A stretch of DNA of 64,000 bases from positions 62,001 through 126,000 of the forward strand of contig JAKCPI010011637.1 in assembly GCA_023213315.1 (NCBI GenBank), given 5' to 3'. Shown one piece after another: positions 44,320 through 55,207 of this stretch; within the stretch, counting starts at the first letter, position 1; every line of letters begins with the position of its first letter. This stretch comes from Euborellia annulipes. Taxonomy: Eukaryota; Arthropoda; Insecta; Dermaptera; Anisolabididae. The notes beneath the pieces are model-generated. The model was not told the DNA's origin. It saw only the letters and a list, made by a program, of their open reading frames with translations, and ran no database searches. A program made the translations under genes and the position numbers.

Positions 44320-45782
44320 GTGTCGAAATAAGATCTTAAAAAAAAAAAAAAATTATAGAGAAAAATTTCGAAGTTATCGAAGATTTTGAGGGTAGGTAAA
44401 CTTAAAAATGGCCTTAAACAAGGGGTCTCGGCATTTTAATTAAAATGGGAATTTAGACTAGATTTTAGGCCTAAAATATGTTTATGAATTAAGATTTTGC
44501 TAAAATGCTTTTTAAATCGTCTTAAAACATTGTTTAAGGTTTTATGAATTAGGCGGTAAGTGTTTATACCAATAAATAATATTTTGAAACATACCACCTG
44601 TGTTTTTAGTTTTACCTAATTAAATCTAAAATATAATTGTGGGATTACGATTAATCTTAAAACATATTTTTTAATAATCGAAAAAATAAAAATATCTAGC
44701 AGCTGATAAATCTCCTATTTACACTTTAAATTCTAAAATAATGAATTACACACTTGAAGAGGAGGACAAGTGCTGAATTTTAATGAATTGCATATTTAAG
44801 CAAAATGTTGACTTCGGATTCCCTCTCTCTTTCTTTCGTTAAATCTTCTATTATATTCAAAAAAATAAAGCTCATAAGTGAAGATAAAAACAAAACTAAA
44901 ATTTATTAATGTTAAAAAAAAATTTCTAATAATTGACTTCCTGAACACTTAAAAAATGTTTACACAAACAAATAAAAATAAGGATAGACCATGACCAAAA
45001 TTTAATTTCCTGAATTCTTCCTATTTTTTTTATTCTTGATTATTTCCTTGTGCTGGAATAATTTTTATTAAATCTGTGATTGTATTTTGGGAAGACATTT
45101 GATTTTCCGTCCAAACTGTAGCCAATCTAATTATTTGAGAACATTGAATTTGGGATACAAAAATAATAAAACAATAAAGTCAAATCAGGAATAGATCTCA
45201 AAAATATCATATGAGGAACAGCCATATGGGAAAATTTTTGTTGAGCAATTAAATTGCTTTTGATATTCAATTTGAGGAGGGAGAGCTCCACAAATCAACA
45301 TTACAAAAAAGGGAGAGCTTGAATGGAAAAAGATTACGAAACTCTGCTTTACCCTATAAGTTAGAGAAATTAGATGCCCTAATTAGAAACCATAAACGAA
45401 GTATTGCACTGACTGTTGTATTAACAAAAATAGAGTCAACAGCTAGCCAGGAGATGAGTCTTTAAGGTATTGAAAAATAGTTTAGTTGAGACATTTTGGC
45501 TCTAATTTAAAAAAATGTCAAATTCGAGAGTAGAGACTCATCTCTTGCCTGCCTTCACCCTCTTTTATTGTACAAACCATAAAACAATGTCATTTTTTCT
45601 GACGTTTCTAGATGCTGACGTTTCTAGATGTACAATACTATGAAAAAAATTGAAGTATTTTTGAGTTGTTTTTTTATTAATAAAATAAGTAGACCAATAA
45701 ATTATTAATTTTATTTTTTTTTTGTTTTTGGAAATATTAGGCTTATTATAAATTTCTTCTTTCCAATTAAACATAAAAAAGT
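44320..45782. other. Unannotated AT-rich stretch
   Basis: An A-run at 44338-44352 directly follows the long-TIR element. A short direct duplication CTGACGTTTCTAGATG occurs at about 45600-45629. No gene is supported. Confidence 0.45.
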
Positions 45783-46031
45783 TGAGAGGGCCGCAGATAA
45801 AATCCTAGATATCTAGGCCCTATCAAAGTTCTCGTGCTATTTCAACTTCGAACATAAATTTCTAAAAAAATAAAATATTTTTCATTAAATTTTTAGCTTT
45901 GGAGAGGAAATCTAAATTCTAACATGAGGAGAGCATAGACTAAATACGGATTTAAAATTTAGTATTTTTTTGGGAGGGGGCATATTAATATACAACCCTG
46001 AGGCCCAGCATTGCTCTCGGCAGCCCTGAAT
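45783..46031. mobile_element. Possible hAT MITE
   Basis: Left GAGGGCCGCAGATAAAATCC and right TCTCGGCAGCCCTG are imperfect inverted ends of the CAGGGCCGC type. The flanking 8-mers do not match well, so the boundaries are tentative. Confidence 0.38.
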
Positions 46032-46321
46032 GTAGGCTAATCTAAAATTTAGTCTTATTTTATTTGTTTATAATAATTAATTGGGCTCATAAAGTAATCT
46101 TTATAAACGAACCTTTCAAACACCAAAATTAGAAAATTAATCTCTTGATATATCAGGTATATCTAATCTAAATATATCATAAATCCAAAAACAAATTTAT
46201 AACTTAAATTGCAAGGAATAACGAAAGTGTGCCACAACATGTTTTTTTTTCTTTTCCTCATTTAAATAACTTTATCCAATACTATATATAACTAAAATAC
46301 ATTATTTTTACCTGCTTAGAA
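46032..46321. other. Unannotated stretch
   Basis: AT-rich, no supportable feature. Confidence 0.5.
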
Positions 46322-46646
46322 CAATGGTCCCTAACCGGTGTGCCCCGGCACCAAAAAGTTCCGCGAGATTGGTTAAGAGGTGCCGCGAGATATTAAGATA
46401 AACAAAAAACAAACAAAAAATTACCCCATACTTAAGCTAACAACCCTATTGTTGTATTTTTACTCAGTGACTCAGTGTAGTAAAGTTTACTACATTATGT
46501 TAGGGTGTACGTTACTTATTATATATTTCAATAAATTTACATATTTATATTAAATTTAATTTTTTTTTTAATCCAAGGAAGGGTTCCCCTAGTGTTTAAT
46601 CTTATTCACAAAGATGCCGTGAACTTCAAAAGGTTGGGAAACTCTG
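46322..46646. mobile_element. hAT MITE, CAnnGnnnCCnAACC family
   Basis: Left end CAATGGTCCCTAACCGGTG and the inverse right end CAGAGTTTCCCAACCTTT are imperfect inverted repeats. GGCACC..AAAGTTCCGCG and GATGCCGTGAACTTC blocks lie inside, a layout seen in widespread hAT elements. Flanks GCTTAGAA and GCCTAGAG match at six of eight bases. Non-coding. Confidence 0.7.
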
Positions 46647-47607
46647 GCCTAGAGAATATTAATTTATAATATTTCTATTTAATTAATACCGGGAATTGGG
46701 TCCATGTGCATGCTGGAGATTTTGGGTTTAACACCCTAGGAGCCTCCATGCCTAATATAATTAACAAAAATTCTTAACAAACAAAATAAAAATAATAAAT
46801 AAATTTAATTTTCAATATTATAAATTTATTATCGTATACGCACAAAACTCGCTAATCATTGATTTCATGAAAAAATAAATAAATAAAAATCTGTATTTAA
46901 AATGAGTCCAAGAAGTATCAAAGAACTCGCTTTATTATTTTTTCCCTTCTCATCTGAACATTTCTTTTGAAATTTTCCTTTAATTTTAGTGTAAGGAATT
47001 TATCTATCTTTGTGTGTATGTCTGTGTGTGTGCGCGAAATACAGAAGCTACTAATTTAGAAAATTACTTAAATTTCACTTTCTTGACCCAATTTTTGATA
47101 TTCTTTTCTTTGTATATCCTTCTCTGACCTGAAAGGACGGAAGACAGATTGATGATACTAATTCAGGTTCAGGTCCGATTTAGGTACTGCTCCTCCTTCC
47201 ACTTCGACAACTAACAAGAGAGACCCTCTACCTGCATTCCAAGGGTCTCATCTCTCGAGAAGTTAGGGGAGGGGTGTTGGGAGCATCTATCCCAGACAGA
47301 CGAACAGACACCTGCATCCAGCAGTCTTCTCATATCTCTCATCCTCTTAAAAAAAACCTGTGTTAATTTCTCAGTATTACCATATCTTCGATACTCTTTT
47401 ATTCTTATATACTGGCTGATTTTATTTATATCAACATTATATTAAAAGGGCGAAGCATGGTGGGGAGAGAAGACTTTAAGTTTGATAAGAAATTTAGTTT
47501 TATATACCATCTATTGCAATTGTATTGAGACTAAAGCCCGGTAGTTAGGCAGCCCAAATGGCAGCTTGTCTGTTTTTCAAAGCAGACATTAGACCGAACG
47601 ACCCTTT
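46647..47607. other. Mostly unannotated, one GC-richer unique patch
   Basis: From about 47140 to 47345 the DNA is unique and GC-richer (AGGTTCAGGTCCGATT, CCCAGACAGACGAAC). It carries no long frame and no clear splice sites. It may be untranslated exon or regulatory DNA, but nothing decides it. Confidence 0.35.
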
Positions 47608-48470
47608 TTACTTTCTCTTACCTATTTATGTTAATATATATAGAAAGTTTTGGTTTCATGTCAAAAATTTAATGTCGAGATTTTGATGGATATACACGTT
47701 TTGAGGTCCCCTGAGTCCAAAAAATGGTTTTCGTTCCAACATGGTCTGTCTCTGTGTGTGTGTGCAATTTAAACCATGAAGGAATTGAGCTAGGAGGTTG
47801 AAATTTTATATTTAAGTTAGACACCACCATGAGGCATGAAAATAAGCTTTTAATCAAAATCGGCCAAAGAGTACTAGTACTTTACTAGGAACCGACCGAA
47901 TATTCGGTTTCGGTTACGGTTTCGGCCAGTTTCGGCCAAAAATCATGGTTTCGGCCGTAGTTTCGGTTTCGGCCAAAAAGTGGCCGAACCTTTCGGCCGG
48001 CCGAAACCAGAGTCTGAAAAATGGGATGAGACTCGCATGCAAAAAAAAAAAAAGGTCAAATAATTTGCACTTGAGGGAGAAAAAATTTTAGTCTCCCTAA
48101 AAAAAGGTAAAATGATTTTCACGGGAGGGAAAAAAATTCAAAAAAAAAAAAAAAGGTAAAATGAAAAAAAATTTTATAGGAAATACAAATTTCGGTTTCG
48201 GTTACGGTTTCGGCCGAAACTAAGGTTGAGGCCGAATATTCGGTTTCGGTTTCGGCTGAAAATCTTGTTTCGGTCGGACCCTATACTTTACAGATGTAAT
48301 TTTTCATTTTTTTTTTTTCGATTTTCTCAAAATTTACTCCGATTTGATTAAAATTCCAAAATCAATTATTTTTTATAGCAATTCGAATGTACCGTACTGA
48401 CAGAAATTAAATATATGCAGACAAAAAATCTGGTGTGACTGGTCGCACACCACACAACTACGTCTTACCT
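47608..48470 (+). mobile_element. Helentron-like element, copy F, split by a hAT MITE
   Basis: The plus-strand 5' half (47608-47885) and 3' half (48284-48470) are separated by a hAT MITE inserted in TAGTACTTTACTGATGTA. The fixed microsatellite is GT type (47754-47765). The terminal hairpin is truncated after CACACAACTACGTCTTACC. Confidence 0.78.
47886..48283 (+). mobile_element. hAT MITE, TAGGGTCCGACCGAA family (398 bp)
   Basis: Ends TAGGAACCGACCGAA and TTCGGTCGGACCCTA with a perfect 8-bp duplication TACTTTAC (47878-47885, 48284-48291). Inside are many CGGTTTCGG repeats and two AAAAAGGTAAAATGA blocks. No ORF. Confidence 0.9.
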
Positions 48471-49260
48471 TCTTTTTAACAAAATAGCTTCTTAAACTCC
48501 GGTTAACTTAAACTAAGCAAATATACACATAATGTTTACAATAGTGAATTTATTAAAAAATTAAAACGTTTCACTTTATCTTAATTTGACTACCTTCACT
48601 TAATTATAATATTTATAAACAGAATTATTTTTATGGATAATTGATTAAGCAGAAAAAAAAACAAACAAATTAGATCGAAAAAGTATGAGAGAGGAGAGAG
48701 TGATAAAAATATAACGAAATAACAAAAGAATCTACCAAAAAATCTAAGATCTCTAGATTTATATTTCCTGATAAATAAGAGTCATGTAAATGCGTATATC
48801 ATGATAACCTAAATAGCAAAACGAAAAAAAAAACAACAAAATTATTGTAAAATTCCAAAAGATTTTCAACAATTTTACGATTACTTTCTCTTTTGAATGA
48901 ATCTATCACTCCAAGTGATAGTAAATCTATACTACTAGTTTATGATTAATTCATTTGTGACGTAATTCACGTATGTTTATTTCGGTTGTGACATAGCATT
49001 GCAAAGTGGCCCTTTGATTTTAAAGATAGAAACAAAATAAACCTCATCATCATCAAGGTTATTTTTACTTACTCTTCAAAGAAAAATAGGTAATATTAAG
49101 GACATTGTTTGCAATATTCATTCAATGCTCGAATATTAAATATATAATAACTAAATAAGAGAGTTCCTGTTTTAGAATTTCAATTTATTTTAGCTACAAG
49201 GAAAAATAAATTATTTATTTATTTCGAAAAATTAAATAAAAATTGATTTAAAAAATAGAG
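48471..49260. other. Unannotated AT-rich stretch
   Basis: No supportable feature. Confidence 0.5.
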
Positions 49261-49328
49261 AATAAAATTGAAAATATTTGAGAAAGTGCCCCCCCCCCCC
49301 CATTTTCTCAAATATTTTCAATTTTATT
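49261..49328. repeat. 25-bp perfect hairpin with poly-C loop
   Basis: Positions 49261-49285 and 49304-49328 are perfect inverted copies (stem phrase AAAATATTTGAGAAA) around an 18-nt loop that is almost all C. It is a strong structural outlier; function unknown. Confidence 0.75.
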
Positions 49329-49359
49329 GAATATTGAGGGGACGTCCAGAATCTGACAG

Positions 49360-49785
49360 TGAGTCAGTTGCTCTTGCCTTGGGGGGGGGGGGTAGGCAGA
49401 TTGAGGCCCCAAAGTCAACCCAAACCAACACACACCCGATTACACACAACCAACCCCCCTCCATTCCTCAGAGACAAACCCAAACACTCTGAAACATTTA
49501 CCAAACACACCACCAACACCTCGACTTGGGGAGTAGGCAGATTGAGGCCCCGTAGTTAAGCCAAACAGAACACAGACACAATTACACACAACAAATCGTC
49601 CTCCAGCTCTCAGAGACTAATCCATGCTTCTGAGCGATCCACCAAATTGACCTGGGGACCAGCAAGGCTGCGACCTCCTCCATTATTACCCCCTAACCCC
49701 CTTCTCTCTTGAAAATGGCTCCAAAAGGGGAGCCGAAAAGTCGCGTAAATCTCAACATCCCACGCGACCTAACCCGAGAAAATTT
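49360..49785. repeat. C-rich tandem repeat, about 140-bp units
   Basis: GGTAGGCAGATTGAGGCCCC starts a unit at about 49391. GAGTAGGCAGATTGAGGCCC starts a second at about 49531. GGGGACCAGCAAGGCTGCGA at about 49652 is a decayed third. CAAACC/ACACAA phrases recur within units. The strand is strongly C-rich and G-poor. It could be a satellite, a LINE end or a degenerate coding repeat; stops break all plus-strand frames after the first unit. Confidence 0.55.
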
Positions 49786-49789
49786 ATAT

Positions 49790-49940
49790 ATATATGGGAT
49801 CCAGGCATATTTTTTATACCATTTGTTATTCAAATGATTTAAATAAATTAATCGGACTGTCTGGGATCCTACCCTAGGTTTTTAGATTATCATTATCGAC
49901 ATTTGTCAACCTTCTAAACCCTCGGCCACGCAAAAAGGGC
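49790..49940 (-). mobile_element. SINE family 1, diverged, 3'-truncated
   Basis: On the minus strand: TAGGATCCCAGACAGTCCGA, then TTTATTTAAATCATTTG, then ATGCCTGGATCCCAT, the family order with decay in the head. The tail with GCCGAAAAGAC is absent. Confidence 0.6.
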
Positions 49941-49963
49941 CGAAAATTATAAAATCTTATTAA

Positions 49964-50371
49964 CTCACTAAATGTATTTTGAAGTTTACTTGTATCTGGA
50001 TTCAGATGGATTGAAAGACAAAAAAAAATTATCTTTTACAAAAATTTTTTATTTTTCAGGATTTCTAACCATGACGACTGGTTTGCCCAATTTTCTCAGT
50101 TTCGGTCACCATATGTGACCATCATCAGGCCTTTTTCCTTATCACTCATGTATGCTCATATGCTCTTATTTTAACGATGGTGCACTTCTGGTGACCGAAA
50201 CTGAGAAAATCGCGCAAACCAGTCGCCATGGTTAGAATTCCTGAAAAATAAAAAATTTTTGTAAAAAATAATTTTTTATTGTAAGTCTTTCAATCCATCT
50301 GAATCCAGATACAAGTAAACTTCAAAATACATTTAGTGAGTTATATAATCTTGAACATCCTCAAAGTCAAA
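49964..50371 (+). mobile_element. Non-autonomous Penelope-like inverted-pair element with 13-bp target duplication
   Basis: AAAATCTTATTAA (49951-49963 and 50372-50384) brackets about 408 bp. Arms about 49964-50113 and 50188-50341 are inverted, sharing AAATGTATTTTGAAGTTTAC and CAATCCATCTGAATCC. The tail on the right is ATATAATCTTGAACATCC. The minus-strand core (50095-50128) reads CTGATGA, U, GGTCAC..GTGACC, GAAAC, but TGA replaces GTH, so cleavage is not expected. The right arm lacks the CTGANGA part. Confidence 0.8.
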
Positions 50372-50384
50372 AAAATCTTATTAA

Positions 50385-51320
50385 TTTAAAAATTTGGAAC
50401 AATTTCAAATAGATAATATAATAATATATAAAGTCAAATATCTCAAAAACTATTAATATATCCGACATATAGGAAAAAGAAAGCCACATTTTCATAACTC
50501 CTTTTTTTAATTCTCTAAAAATATTTGTAATCAAAATTTGAAAATTTTTTGGGATGGACAGACAATCAAGTTGGGCCTATAGATTACAGAGTTCGTTAAA
50601 AATTTGTTTGTAAACAAAGAAACGTGGGCTAGCTTCTATATTATTATAGTAAAACTGTTATATGAAATCTTAAATGATGTATTGCCTTGTTTTTGTTTAG
50701 AATTTTGTTTTATTTTGCCTTATTTGTACTTTGAGGTTTTCTGTTTTTTATAAATTATTATATGTTATACACCTAATTTTTGTCCATTTATATTCTCTTT
50801 GTTACGTATATTTATTATTTGTACGTATAAATTTTGTTTTTAAAATTAAGATACAAATCAAAGGAAAAATAAAAAATTAAAATACTAACAAAGCAAGTTA
50901 TAGTAGCACAAACAAAATTTTAAAAACATTCACCTTTTCTCATAATAACATGTCTAATTCCTTTATCTCATTTGAATATCACTGATTAATAGACAGTCGA
51001 AGATGTTGATGATTATCAGACCTTAAAAAATTTCCAAACCTTTTGCTTAATATTATTTTATCTTTTCTTATACTTGATTGGTGTGGAGGGAATATTTTAT
51101 TCCTCTATATCAATGGCGCAACCTCGCGGATAGGGAGAGGGATGATTTTTTTTTTAAGATAGACACGTACTATGAAGTATTTGGCAATGAGCAGGATCCT
51201 TTGGGGTCTTATGGTTTTGTGTTTAATAGGTATAATATTTAAAGCAAATGCAAACTTTTGTAAAAATTAAAAAGATAAAGTAAAGTTAAAAAGGTAAAAT
51301 ATAGGCCAAAAAATTACATC
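50385..51320. other. Unannotated AT-rich stretch
   Basis: CAATGGCGCAACC at about 51113 looks like a lone hAT terminus (compare 56456-56802). GGGATGGACAGACAATCAAG near 50550 recalls other repeat interiors. No gene. Confidence 0.42.
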
Positions 51321-51325
51321 CTCGG

Positions 51326-51369
51326 CCGCAAAAAACCGTAGATTGGACAAAATTTACGGTTTTTTGCGG
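51326..51369. repeat. 15-bp perfect hairpin
   Basis: CCGCAAAAAACCGTA (51326-51340) and TACGGTTTTTTGCGG (51355-51369) are perfect inverted copies with a 14-nt loop. No neighbouring gene explains it. Confidence 0.65.
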
Positions 51370-51464
51370 TCCATTTAACTTTTATTGAATACATAATTCT
51401 TATTTTATTTATTTAAAAAAAAAAATTAAAATTTCTATAATTTATGCATTTTAAAAATTTATTT

Positions 51465-51625
51465 AAGATTTTTTTCGGCAATGGAGGCCATTTAAACCCC
51501 CTATCTAATTATTTCAATTTATTGGTAGGCAATTAAATTCAAATAAATTGTGCTTTAGACAGATTGCGAACTCGCGACCCTTGGTACAGAAGGCCAGTAC
51601 ACTATTCCCTTTACCAAGGACCGAG
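51465..51625 (-). mobile_element. SINE family 2, diverged
   Basis: On the minus strand: B-box-like GGTCGCGAGTTCGCAATC, AATTTATTTGAATTTAATTG, AAATGGCCTCCATTGCCG and AAAAAAATC in family order. The head A-box is decayed. Confidence 0.6.
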
Positions 51626-52970
51626 GGCAATTATGATTTTTAAATATCAATATTTTTGTAAATATTAAAAAAAAATATTTTATTTGTTTTATATTGAACG
51701 TAAATTTGAAGTCTAAAATCAATGTCATAATAATCATGATAAAAACTTGGAAGAGTTTTATTTATTAATCCTGAATTAATCATTTTCGACCTCAATATAA
51801 ATTTTTTTTTTTTTTTGTGGGGGGGGTAGGGGGTTACATTTTTCACGAACATATCCACTTACTCATTATATACTTATACTGGAAAGTAAAATTAAATAAT
51901 ACAATATTAACCACGTAGATAGGACTTTATTTTAAAAACTTGATTGTTGTTTTTTCAAGCAACGCCCAATGATTGAAAATTAACCAATCAATATATCGTT
52001 TCAGATAAGAACGATTTGCGAAATGAATTTGTGTTTGTTGTTGACTCGAACCAGGACTTTCCTCTTTCGCGGCGGAAGCAAAAATCCTGGTTCGAGCCCA
52101 AGGGCACGAGGCAAACTCATATTACCATTTCCAATTCAATTATCTCACAACAATACTCGTTTGGAAATAAATGTGACGCACTTGTAAGAATAATAATTTT
52201 TATTATATATCAGAACACAGAAGAATTTTTCGTCACACTTTATAAATTGGATCAAAGAACATTTTTATTTACGGAAGTAAATTCTAATCTGATTATACAA
52301 CAAAACTTATACTAAATTCAATATTATTAAATTCCTGGAAAAATTAAAGAAAATAATTGATTATTCCTTACCTATTAGGGTGATATAATACATATATAGG
52401 CTATAATAATCTGATGATATAACACAAACATTATTGTTATTTTTCCATATGAATTCAGGATTTTCGAGTTATTAATATTATAAAAAATTCGACCTAAAAA
52501 ATCATACAAATTTTTCTATTTTTTTAAATTAATAATTAGATACGATTCATAAACGCAACTTTCTCCCCACGCGTTTCCAGAAAGAGAGAGAGGGTCATCC
52601 TTTATCATTTTTTTTCTTGGCTTCAGGTCAAGTTCATTTCAAGTTTATTATGGTCTAATTTCTATGCGTGATGTCGCCAATTCTCCTTCTAAATTATAGA
52701 AATTAAATTCTATCTTGAGTACTTAGTTTCTAAAATATTGAATTTCTTTAGGTATTGATGTGAAAGCTTTCACAATTGTTAATCATTAATAAACAAATTA
52801 TATTCTCTGATAACCCTCCGAAAGTTCCTATTTAATTCCAATTAGAAAAGTCCATTAAAAAAAATTCCACTTGTTCTTTTGAATAGGCTCGAAATTTTGG
52901 CCCGAACCCTTACCTTACTCCATAGTTCAAATTATATTATACCTTTATTTTTTTATCTTTTCTGAGCCCT
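51626..52970. other. Mostly unannotated, with one hairpin
   Basis: CTCGAACCAGGA (52045-52056) and TCCTGGTTCGAG (52085-52096) form a perfect 12-bp hairpin with a GC-richer 28-nt loop; the right arm matches a tRNA B-box. G- and T-runs occur at 51800-51832. No gene is supported. Confidence 0.45.
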
Positions 52971-53152
52971 TGGCCCGGTACACACGCTACGCCATTAAAA
53001 GTGACGAGAGCCTTGAAATAATAATATATTGGTTCCAATTGCACAGTTCACACATTCTATTTTGGTTAGTTGGATGTGCACTGTGCATTTGGAACCAATA
53101 TTTTGCAATGCTAGCTAGCGACACTTGACAGTGCGTGTGCACCGGGTCTAAG
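52971..53152. mobile_element. Palindromic MITE, CCCGGTGCACACG ends
   Basis: Ends CTTGGCCCGGTACACACGC and GCGTGTGCACCGGGTCTAAG are imperfect inverted repeats. Inside, ATTGGTTCCAATTGCACAGT pairs with ACTGTGCATTTGGAACCAAT, so the whole 182 bp can fold. No clear target duplication. Confidence 0.7.
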
Positions 53153-53631
53153 TAAACTTTCGGATAACTGTGAATCTATTCAAACGACAATTATTAAATT
53201 ACAAAATTTTAAAATTTTTAAAAAGAAACAGACAATCCATAAACTAAAATTAAATTAAAAGTGAAACGTGTAAGATACAGTATGTGAAAAAATGACCTAC
53301 TAGAGCGGTCATTCTCTCCACTGACGTGTGGGGATAATCCATTTTCTAAAAGTGATTTAATTATATTTTTATATTTTTCTTGGAAATGTTCTACTCCAAG
53401 AAAGTACGAGTTAAACTAAATCCGATATTAAAATTCAACAAATGCCTCGATTCTGTCTTAAAAACTAGGCTATTTAAAATTCGGTATTTTGTGAGTATAT
53501 CAAGTGACCGGAGAAAAGTCGATTCCGGAACCATATCCTCCACTTGTTCAGACGGAGCCACAAGGGTCTTATGTGCTCGAGAGTGAACCCTGAGCTTAGG
53601 CAACCAAAAAATCTTAGTAATGTTTTAAAAG
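53153..53631. other. Unannotated stretch
   Basis: Partly GC-richer at about 53510-53600 but without a supportable exon. Confidence 0.42.
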
Positions 53632-53939
53632 TAGGAACCGACCGAATATTCGGTGTCGGCCAGGGTCCTGGTTTCGGCCATAGTTTCGGTTTCGGCCAAA
53701 AAGTAGCCGAAACCTGAGTCTGAAAAGATGGAATGAGACTCGCATGCAAAAAAAAAAGGTCAAATAAAAAATTTTCCTCAGGGCGGAAAAAAAATTTCAA
53801 AAAAAAAAAGGTAAAATGATATGAATTTTTTATAGGGAATACAAGTTTCGGTTTCGGTTACGGTTTCGGCCGAAACTAAGATTGAGGCCGAATATTCGGT
53901 TTCGGTTTCGGCTGAAAATCTTGTTTCGATCGGACCCTA
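53632..53939 (+). mobile_element. hAT MITE, TAGGGTCCGACCGAA family (308 bp)
   Basis: Same ends as 47886-48283 and a perfect 8-bp duplication TTTAAAAG (53624-53631, 53940-53947). It shares the CGGTTTCGG-rich ends, the GAGACTCGCATGCAAAAAAA block and AAAGGTAAAATGAT, with internal deletions relative to the longer copy. Confidence 0.9.
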
Positions 53940-54141
53940 TTTAAAAGTAACTTTTCCCATTCAGTTGCATTAAAAAGAGATGATCTTTCATTTTAAAAAT
54001 ATTGGTTAACTAAGCTCAAGGCTCCATTCTGGAACACATCAGGCACATAGTGCGTCCGATGTACCAAGCCACTGGTCACTTCTTGTTTTTGACTTTTTTG
54101 CTTATGCGATTGTTCATCTTATTTCGACTTAATTCGTTCAC
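53940..54141. other. Short unique gap
   Basis: Includes GC-richer CATCAGGCACATAGTGCGTC; no supportable feature. Confidence 0.4.
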
Positions 54142-54143
54142 TA

Positions 54144-54502
54144 TATGTGACCGTCCACATAAAAAGATACCAAATATTCATCGGGGTTAAAATTGAGTTT
54201 TTATGCTTTCTGTACAGAAGACATCCTGCTGAGCAAGCCGCTATTTTTAGAATTCATGGAAGATATGAATTTTTAAAAATTTTGTTTATGAAAAACCTAG
54301 TTTTGAGAAAAATCAGTTTAAAGTTTGTATTTTCGATTTTTTGATATAAAATACATCGATTCTGATGAATCGAATATTTCATCATATAAGATGAAGAACT
54401 AGAGAATCGGAATCGATTATTTTCAATTTTTTTAGTAAATCGCCTCTGCTTAAAATTTAGCCCAGTTAAGATTTGGTACTTTTTCATGTGGACGGTCACA
54501 TA
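54144..54502. mobile_element. Mariner-type MITE, copy 2
   Basis: Ends TATGTGACCGTCCACAT and ATGTGGACGGTCACATA flanked by TA on both sides (54142-54143, 54503-54504). It is the reverse-orientation homologue of 38867-39227, with shared CTTTCTGTACAGAA and AGATGAA blocks. Non-coding. Confidence 0.85.
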
Positions 54503-54615
54503 TAAGCTATCAATAATGCATTTTTGAATTACAATGTCCTTTCGAATACTAATGGCATCTGCAATCAGATTGCCGAAATATCTATTCATTAGTGTATGTA
54601 TGAAATAAAATTTTA

Positions 54616-54838
54616 GGAAGAATGAAACCAGCGTTGTCGAATACCTTTACACTTTTATTCAGGCAGACGTTTCGGTAACCATAACAAGGACACCTTAAAA
54701 AACTTTCATTGGCACTGAAGATTGCAACCGTTATGTTTACCGAAACGTCTGCCTGAATAAAAGTGTAAAGGTATTCGACAACGCTGGTTTCATTCTTCCC
54801 AACTCCAATCTCACATACCCAGCATACAACTTAATTTA
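54616..54838 (+). mobile_element. Non-autonomous Penelope-like ribozyme element with 13-bp target duplication
   Basis: AAATAAAATTTTA (54603-54615 and 54839-54851) brackets 223 bp. Arms about 54616-54681 and 54736-54801 are inverted copies (GGAAGAATGAAACCAGCG; TTTACACTTTTATTCAGGCA). The tail on the right reads CCAACTCCAATCTCACATAC. The left arm stops just upstream of GAAAC, so it lacks the CTGANGA half. Confidence 0.87.
54708..54758 (+). ncRNA. Hammerhead ribozyme-like motif
   Basis: ATT-GGCA, CTGAAGA (54715-54721), then a long loop ending TTACC, GAAAC (54742-54746), GTC, TGCC-tg-AAT. Stem I (TGCC..AAT / ATT..GGCA) is clear and stem II is weak. AATAAAAG follows directly. Confidence 0.66.
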
Positions 54839-54851
54839 AATAAAATTTTAT

Positions 54852-55207
54852 TTTACCAGAATTGATGAATCAATTATTTCTTAAATTCATTGACTCAGGG
54901 ACCTAATATTGCTTTTAATAATAAAATAAAAGAGACTTTTCTAAAAGAAAGTGAATAGAAGAAAGAGAGAAGAGTGTAAAACCTATAACACGGATATACA
55001 AATTCCAAGAGTGAATGAGGCTCTTGCGCAGGTGCCCCCCCCACCCCACCCCCTTGCACCTTCTCAGCATTTCCGTCACTTCTTCAAATTCTTTGCTGAC
55101 TCAAATAAATCGGTTCGTGTATTTTATGTGAAAAAGTATCCATAAGTACTTTGAAAAATTCTTGTAATTAAATTTTTTTCTTATTGTATGACATTCACTT
55201 TCTCTTG
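54852..55207. other. Unannotated stretch
   Basis: Contains C-rich CCCCCCCCACCCCACC at about 55034; no supportable gene. Confidence 0.45.

Noticed and set aside
49359..49559. A proline/threonine-rich protein encoded in the C-rich tandem repeat
   Set aside because: Stops interrupt the frame after the first unit and the codons only reflect C-rich DNA.
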